From Aliivibrio finisterrensis (GTDB taxonomy: Bacteria; Pseudomonadota; Gammaproteobacteria; Enterobacterales; Vibrionaceae), in NCBI RefSeq assembly GCF_008933155.1, contig NZ_WBVP01000013.1, positions 45,538 through 109,537 of the forward strand: a DNA stretch of 64,000 nucleotides. Reading direction: 5' to 3'. Numbering within the stretch: position 1 is the first letter of the stretch; each line of letters begins with the position of its first letter. The position numbers and the translations under genes are program-made. This document shows, piece by piece, positions 61,354 to 64,000 of the stretch. The notes below the pieces were generated by a model. The model was not told the origin of the DNA. It ran no database searches and saw only the letters and a list, made by a program, of their open reading frames with translations.

Positions 61354-61653
61354 ATGAATCAGCAAAGTAAGCGCGATCATTGGGCTAATATTTTAGAGCA
61401 GCAGAAAGAGAGTAACCTATCTATCAAGCAATTTTGTATTGATAACGAAATCAGCTACCAAACCCTTTATTACTGGTCCAAGAAACTCAGCGAGTCAGAA
61501 GTCACAACAAAAATTCACCCCATTATCGTGACAGAGCCAACACAAGAGCAGTCTAATATTGTGGTGCTGACATGTAATAATGGCCTTCGTGCCGAGTTAC
61601 CAGCAAATCTTAATTCCAAACAAATAAAATATTGGGTTGATGCATTGCAATGA
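61354..61653 (+). CDS. tnpA: IS66 accessory protein TnpA
   Basis: 99-residue DNA-binding accessory protein of IS66 elements. The N-terminal half is a helix-turn-helix of the transposase-8/IS66 Orf1 type (RDHWANILEQQKESNLSIKQF, NEISYQTLYYWSKKLSE). AATCGGAGG precedes the ATG. The stop overlaps the tnpB start as ATGA, indicating coupled translation. Not itself the catalytic transposase. Confidence 0.92.
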   Translation: MNQQSKRDHWANILEQQKESNLSIKQFCIDNEISYQTLYYWSKKLSESEVTTKIHPIIVTEPTQEQSNIVVLTCNNGLRAELPANLNSKQIKYWVDALQ

Positions 61654-61994
61654 TACAGTCAGGAAAGGTTTACCTCGTCGTTAGTGTCACCGACATGAGA
61701 AAATCCATTGATGGCTTATCACTCATTGTCGCCGAAACGCTGGAAATGGACCCATTCAGTGAAGCCTGGTTTATTTTTTGTAACCGCAATCGAGATAAAC
61801 TCAAGATCTTGTTTTGGGATACCAATGGTTTTTGGCTTTATTATCGTCGCTTAGAAAAAGGGACTTTCAAATGGCCAACCCCCAATATTGATGGTGCGCT
61901 CCACATTAGCAGACAACAACTCAACTGGCTTTTATCTGGACTGACTTTAGATCATGCCAAAGCTCATAAGCCGTTATTTAACCTAGAAGTGTGA
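61650..61994 (+). CDS. tnpB: IS66 accessory protein TnpB
   Basis: 114-residue protein of the IS66 Orf2 family (not the RNA-guided nuclease TnpB of IS200/IS605). Diagnostic motifs VYLVVSVTDMRKSIDGLS, FCNRNRDKLKILFWDTNGFWLYYRRLEKG and W-P-like FKWPTPN. Required for IS66 transposition but its exact role is unknown. Starts within the tnpA stop; 85 bp separate it from tnpC. Confidence 0.94.
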   Translation: MIQSGKVYLVVSVTDMRKSIDGLSLIVAETLEMDPFSEAWFIFCNRNRDKLKILFWDTNGFWLYYRRLEKGTFKWPTPNIDGALHISRQQLNWLLSGLTLDHAKAHKPLFNLEV

Positions 61995-62079
61995 TCGCTG
62001 ATAATGATCATCAAATTGGACTTGAACGATCCTTTTTCGATGTCACACTTAGGGTAATTAAACAACCTTGAGCTAAAGC

Positions 62080-63603
62080 ATGACCGATCTTCCTAATGAT
62101 ATTGAGCAACTAAAAGCGATGCTACTTGAGCTTCATAATCAAAATGAAGCCAAAGAGAAGCTGCTTGTTGCCAAGCAAGAAGAAGTCGCTGAATTAAAAA
62201 CTCAAGTTGCACTCTTGGTTGAGCAATTAAACCTAAATAAATCCAAGCGCTTCTCATCGCAAAGTGAAAAAGTACCAAAAGGTACTTTTAATGAGGCTGA
62301 ACAGCAAAACTCGCTCCCTAAATCGAATGATGAGAAGAAAAAAACAGGTCGTAAACCTCTACCAAAAGAGCTTGATCGTGAGATACACAAGCATGAACTC
62401 AATGCACCTTATTGTGAATGTTGTGATGAACCATTGCATGAATGTGGGGTTAAAACCTCAGAAGAGCTTAAAATCATTCCTCAAAAGGTCACTGTCATTC
62501 GCCACGAACGCACTAAATACGCTTGTCGCCAATGCGAAAAAACACAAACCAAATCCAACATTATCACCGCACCAAAGCCCGCTAGCATGATCCCAAAAAG
62601 TATGGGAAGCGCTGACGCCTTTGCGGCAGTCGTGACTGCTAAATACGTGGATGCCTTGCCATTGTATCGTCAGGTCGACATATTAAATCGCTCAGGCATT
62701 GATATAAGTCGTGCGACATTAGCCAATTGGTGTGTTCAGTTGGGTAACAAAGTGAAACCAGTCATTGATGAAATGAAATCAAGACTGCTTAATGAAAAAC
62801 TTATCTGCGCAGATGAAACCACAGTACAAGTGTTACGCGAAGAAGATAGAAAAGCGCAAACCAAATCTTATATGTGGGTTTACCGTAGTGGTGAATTCAT
62901 TAAAAACCCTGTAGTTATCTATGATTATCACCCAAGCCGTGCAGCAACGTGTGCAAAAGATTTTTTAGGTGATTACTCAGGATACTTACTCTCTGATGGC
63001 TATAGCGTATACGACACATTAGATGCCGTAACCCAAGCCGCGTGTATGGCACACGTTCGTAGAAAGTTCACCGATGCACAAAAAGCGTCACCCTCTAAAA
63101 AAGCGGGAAAACCAGAAAAAGCGCTCAACTTCATCGCCAAACTTTACGGCGTAGAAAGAAAGGCAAAGGGATTATCTGCAAATGAACGGCAGAAGATAAG
63201 AAAACAGGAAGCTGAGCCAATATTGAATGAATTTAAAGAGTGGCTTGATGTTCAAAATGTCTTACCCAAAGGGGCATTAGGTAAAGCTATCGCCTACACT
63301 CAAAAGCCATGGCCTAAATTACTCACCTATCTTGAGGATGGTGATATCAGCATCGATAATAATGTCACAGAAAGAGACATTAGGCCGTTTACCACAGGTA
63401 GAAAAAACTGGATGTTCTCGACGTCTGTCGAGGGTGCGAAGGCGAGTGCTAACTTGTATAGCTTGGTAATGACGTGCCGCGCCAATGACATTAACCCGTA
63501 TTATTACTTCCAGTATCTATTTACGGAATTACCTAAACGTGATCCAGCCGATGATATGTCGGATCTTATGCCGTGGCTCGTTGAAATGAGTGATGCAGAG
63601 TAA
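62080..63603 (+). CDS. tnpC: IS66-family DDE transposase TnpC
   Basis: 507-residue transposase. Order: N-terminal coiled coil (about 6-52), linker, zinc-binding cluster (Cys112, Cys114/115, Cys122 and Cys149, Cys152), helix-turn-helix region, then the DDE core. The catalytic triad is Asp245 (CADETTVQV), Asp306 (LLSDGYSVYD) and Glu431 (NNVTERDIRP). The IS66 C-terminal domain ends DPADDMSDLMPWL. All key residues are present and the frame is intact, so the element may be active. Confidence 0.95.
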   Translation: MTDLPNDIEQLKAMLLELHNQNEAKEKLLVAKQEEVAELKTQVALLVEQLNLNKSKRFSSQSEKVPKGTFNEAEQQNSLPKSNDEKKKTGRKPLPKELDREIHKHELNAPYCECCDEPLHECGVKTSEELKIIPQKVTVIRHERTKYACRQCEKTQTKSNIITAPKPASMIPKSMGSADAFAAVVTAKYVDALPLYRQVDILNRSGIDISRATLANWCVQLGNKVKPVIDEMKSRLLNEKLICADETTVQVLREEDRKAQTKSYMWVYRSGEFIKNPVVIYDYHPSRAATCAKDFLGDYSGYLLSDGYSVYDTLDAVTQAACMAHVRRKFTDAQKASPSKKAGKPEKALNFIAKLYGVERKAKGLSANERQKIRKQEAEPILNEFKEWLDVQNVLPKGALGKAIAYTQKPWPKLLTYLEDGDISIDNNVTERDIRPFTTGRKNWMFSTSVEGAKASANLYSLVMTCRANDINPYYYFQYLFTELPKRDPADDMSDLMPWLVEMSDAE

Positions 63604-63610
63604 AGCATCA

Positions 63611-63630
63611 CTAGTTCATTGAGCGCTTAC
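63611..63630 (-). repeat. Right terminal inverted repeat of the IS66 element
   Basis: Ends GAGCGCTTAC at 63630, the inverse of the left end GTAAGCGCTT with one mismatch in ten. It begins seven bases after the tnpC stop. Confidence 0.85.
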
Positions 63631-63698
63631 TTCGATTCTGCATCATTTACTTTTATACCAACGTAAAGAAGCCCTAATCTTTTAATTAGTTTTTAATC

Positions 63699-63807
63699 GT
63701 GGCTGCGTTAATGGGATTTTCTATCAACCTTGAAAGCGACACGTCCTCCGGCTTGACTAGCCGCTAAGTTTTCCAATAAAAAGCCTCACCAACTGAACTA
63801 CCACTTC
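63699..63807 (-). pseudogene. tRNA-Asp-like repeat copy B
   Basis: On the minus strand: D-arm block (63786-63807) 19 of 22 matches to tRNA-Asp; insert with AATAAAAAGCC core; anticodon-arm block (63745-63763) with GTC at 63757-63755 and one extra base; then a hairpin-like TTTC...GAAA where the T-arm should be. GTGG (63699-63702) can pair with CCAC (63801-63804) as an acceptor-like closing stem. No CCA end or TTCRA T-loop, so it is not a normal tRNA. Confidence 0.75.
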
Positions 63808-63857
63808 GCAGTGTCTATTCAGCATCATTCAACTTTTATACATATGTAAAAAAGTAT

Positions 63858-63968
63858 AGTGGGTACGTTAACTGGACTTTCTATTAACCTTGAAAGCGAC
63901 ACGTCCCCGGCGTGACTGGCCGCTAAGCTCTCCAATAAAAAGCCTAACCAACTGAACTACCACTCCCC
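63858..63968 (-). pseudogene. tRNA-Asp-like repeat copy C (best preserved)
   Basis: On the minus strand: D-arm block (63945-63966) matches 21 of 22 bases of tRNA-Asp. The anticodon-arm block (63905-63922) matches 17 of 18, with anticodon GTC at 63916-63914. The two are separated by 22 nt instead of about 6. A CTTTC...GAAAG hairpin replaces the T-arm. AGTGG (63858-63862) can pair with CCACT (63960-63964). Reference tRNA-Asp sequence is from memory. Confidence 0.8.
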
Positions 63969-64000
63969 AGTATCTATTCAACATCATTTTACTTTTATAT

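Larger units (their letters stand above)
61281..63630 (+). mobile_element. IS66-family insertion sequence, complete
   Basis: A 2350-bp element with tnpA, tnpB and tnpC in order. Terminal inverted repeats start GTAAGCGCT at both ends (15 of 20 matches). It is flanked by GTCGATTC (61273-61280) and TTCGATTC (63631-63638), a 7/8 identical pair consistent with the 8-bp duplication of IS66. No passenger genes. It interrupts tRNA-Asp-like repeat copy A. All three genes look intact. Confidence 0.9.
63690..64000 (-). repeat. Tandem 160-bp repeats with tRNA-Asp-derived segments, running off the window
   Basis: Copies B and C are offset by 160 bp (for example ACGTCC at 63741 and 63901). Each has, on the minus strand, a conserved leader, a tRNA-Asp D-arm block, a 22-nt insert, an anticodon-arm block and a T-arm-like hairpin. 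The leader that starts the next unit (63973-64000) reaches the window end, so more copies may follow. The whole 63604-64000 stretch has no protein-coding gene. Confidence 0.8.

Noticed and set aside
63858..63968. Functional tRNA-Asp gene
   Set aside because: The gap between D-arm and anticodon arm is 22 nt, there is no TTCRA T-loop, and no paired 7-bp acceptor stem or CCA end. It cannot fold as a standard tRNA.
61201..64000. CRISPR array
   Set aside because: Units are 160 bp with near-continuous similarity, not short repeats with unique spacers, and no cas genes are present.
63690..64000. Integron attC cassette sites
   Set aside because: No integrase or cassette genes are nearby and I see no attC-type core sites. 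The similarity is to tRNA-Asp arms.

Overview
The window is chromosomal DNA of a gamma-proteobacterium of the family Vibrionaceae. The low G+C, the complete MSHA pilus locus flanked by csrD/ssb and mreBCD, and the gene order galU-uvrA-oligosaccharyltransferase-aminotransferase-lysC-metH all point that way. Aliivibrio (A. fischeri group) is my best guess, but this is inferred from gene order and protein similarity recalled from memory, not from a search.

Layout. 1-4.6 kb (minus strand): envelope lipid operon mlaFEDCB-ibaG, then murA, which is cut by the window edge. 4.7-12.6 kb (plus): yrbG, then kdsD-kdsC-lptC-lptA-lptB for LPS core-sugar synthesis and LPS transport, then rpoN-hpf-ptsN-rapZ-ptsO (sigma-54 and the nitrogen PTS), then mgtE. 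14.2-24.7 kb: pmbA, darP (yjgA), tldD, a nitrilase-family amidase, yhdP, rng and maf. 24.7-27.1 kb: mreBCD cell-shape genes. 27.2-45.6 kb (minus): the MSHA type IV pilus locus, transcribed csrD/mshH-mshIJKLMNEGFB-mshA-mshCDOPQ. 46-51 kb: ssb, galU and uvrA. 51-59.6 kb: a PglL-like O-oligosaccharyltransferase, a class V aminotransferase, a lysine-riboswitch-controlled lysC, and metH. 59.8-61 kb: a CPA1 cation/proton antiporter. 61.2-64 kb: an accessory end made of an intact IS66 element inserted in degenerate tandem repeats derived from tRNA-Asp.

How the genes work together. Three envelope pathways sit side by side: retrograde phospholipid transport (Mla, with YhdP further along), LPS synthesis and export (KdsD/KdsC/LptCAB) and cell-wall synthesis and shape (MurA, MreBCD). 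The MSHA locus carries the secretin, the c-di-GMP-responsive extension ATPase MshE, the platform protein, the major pilin and the minor pilins. No prepilin peptidase or retraction ATPase is present in the window, so those functions must be encoded elsewhere. A possible pilin O-glycosylation enzyme lies near the locus.

The most unusual content is at the right edge. Two well-preserved 160-bp tandem units and one more decayed unit each carry, on the minus strand, a D-arm block and an anticodon-arm block almost identical to tRNA-Asp(GUC). These blocks are separated by a 22-nt insert and are followed by a rewritten T-arm region. The decayed unit is split by the IS66 insertion, and the array continues beyond the window. 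Other non-coding signals of note are a perfect FNR-type palindrome before the antiporter, an 11-bp perfect hairpin in the first codons of ptsN, two hairpins between mshQ and mreB, a terminator directly after mshA, LexA-like boxes before ssb and uvrA, and the lysine riboswitch.
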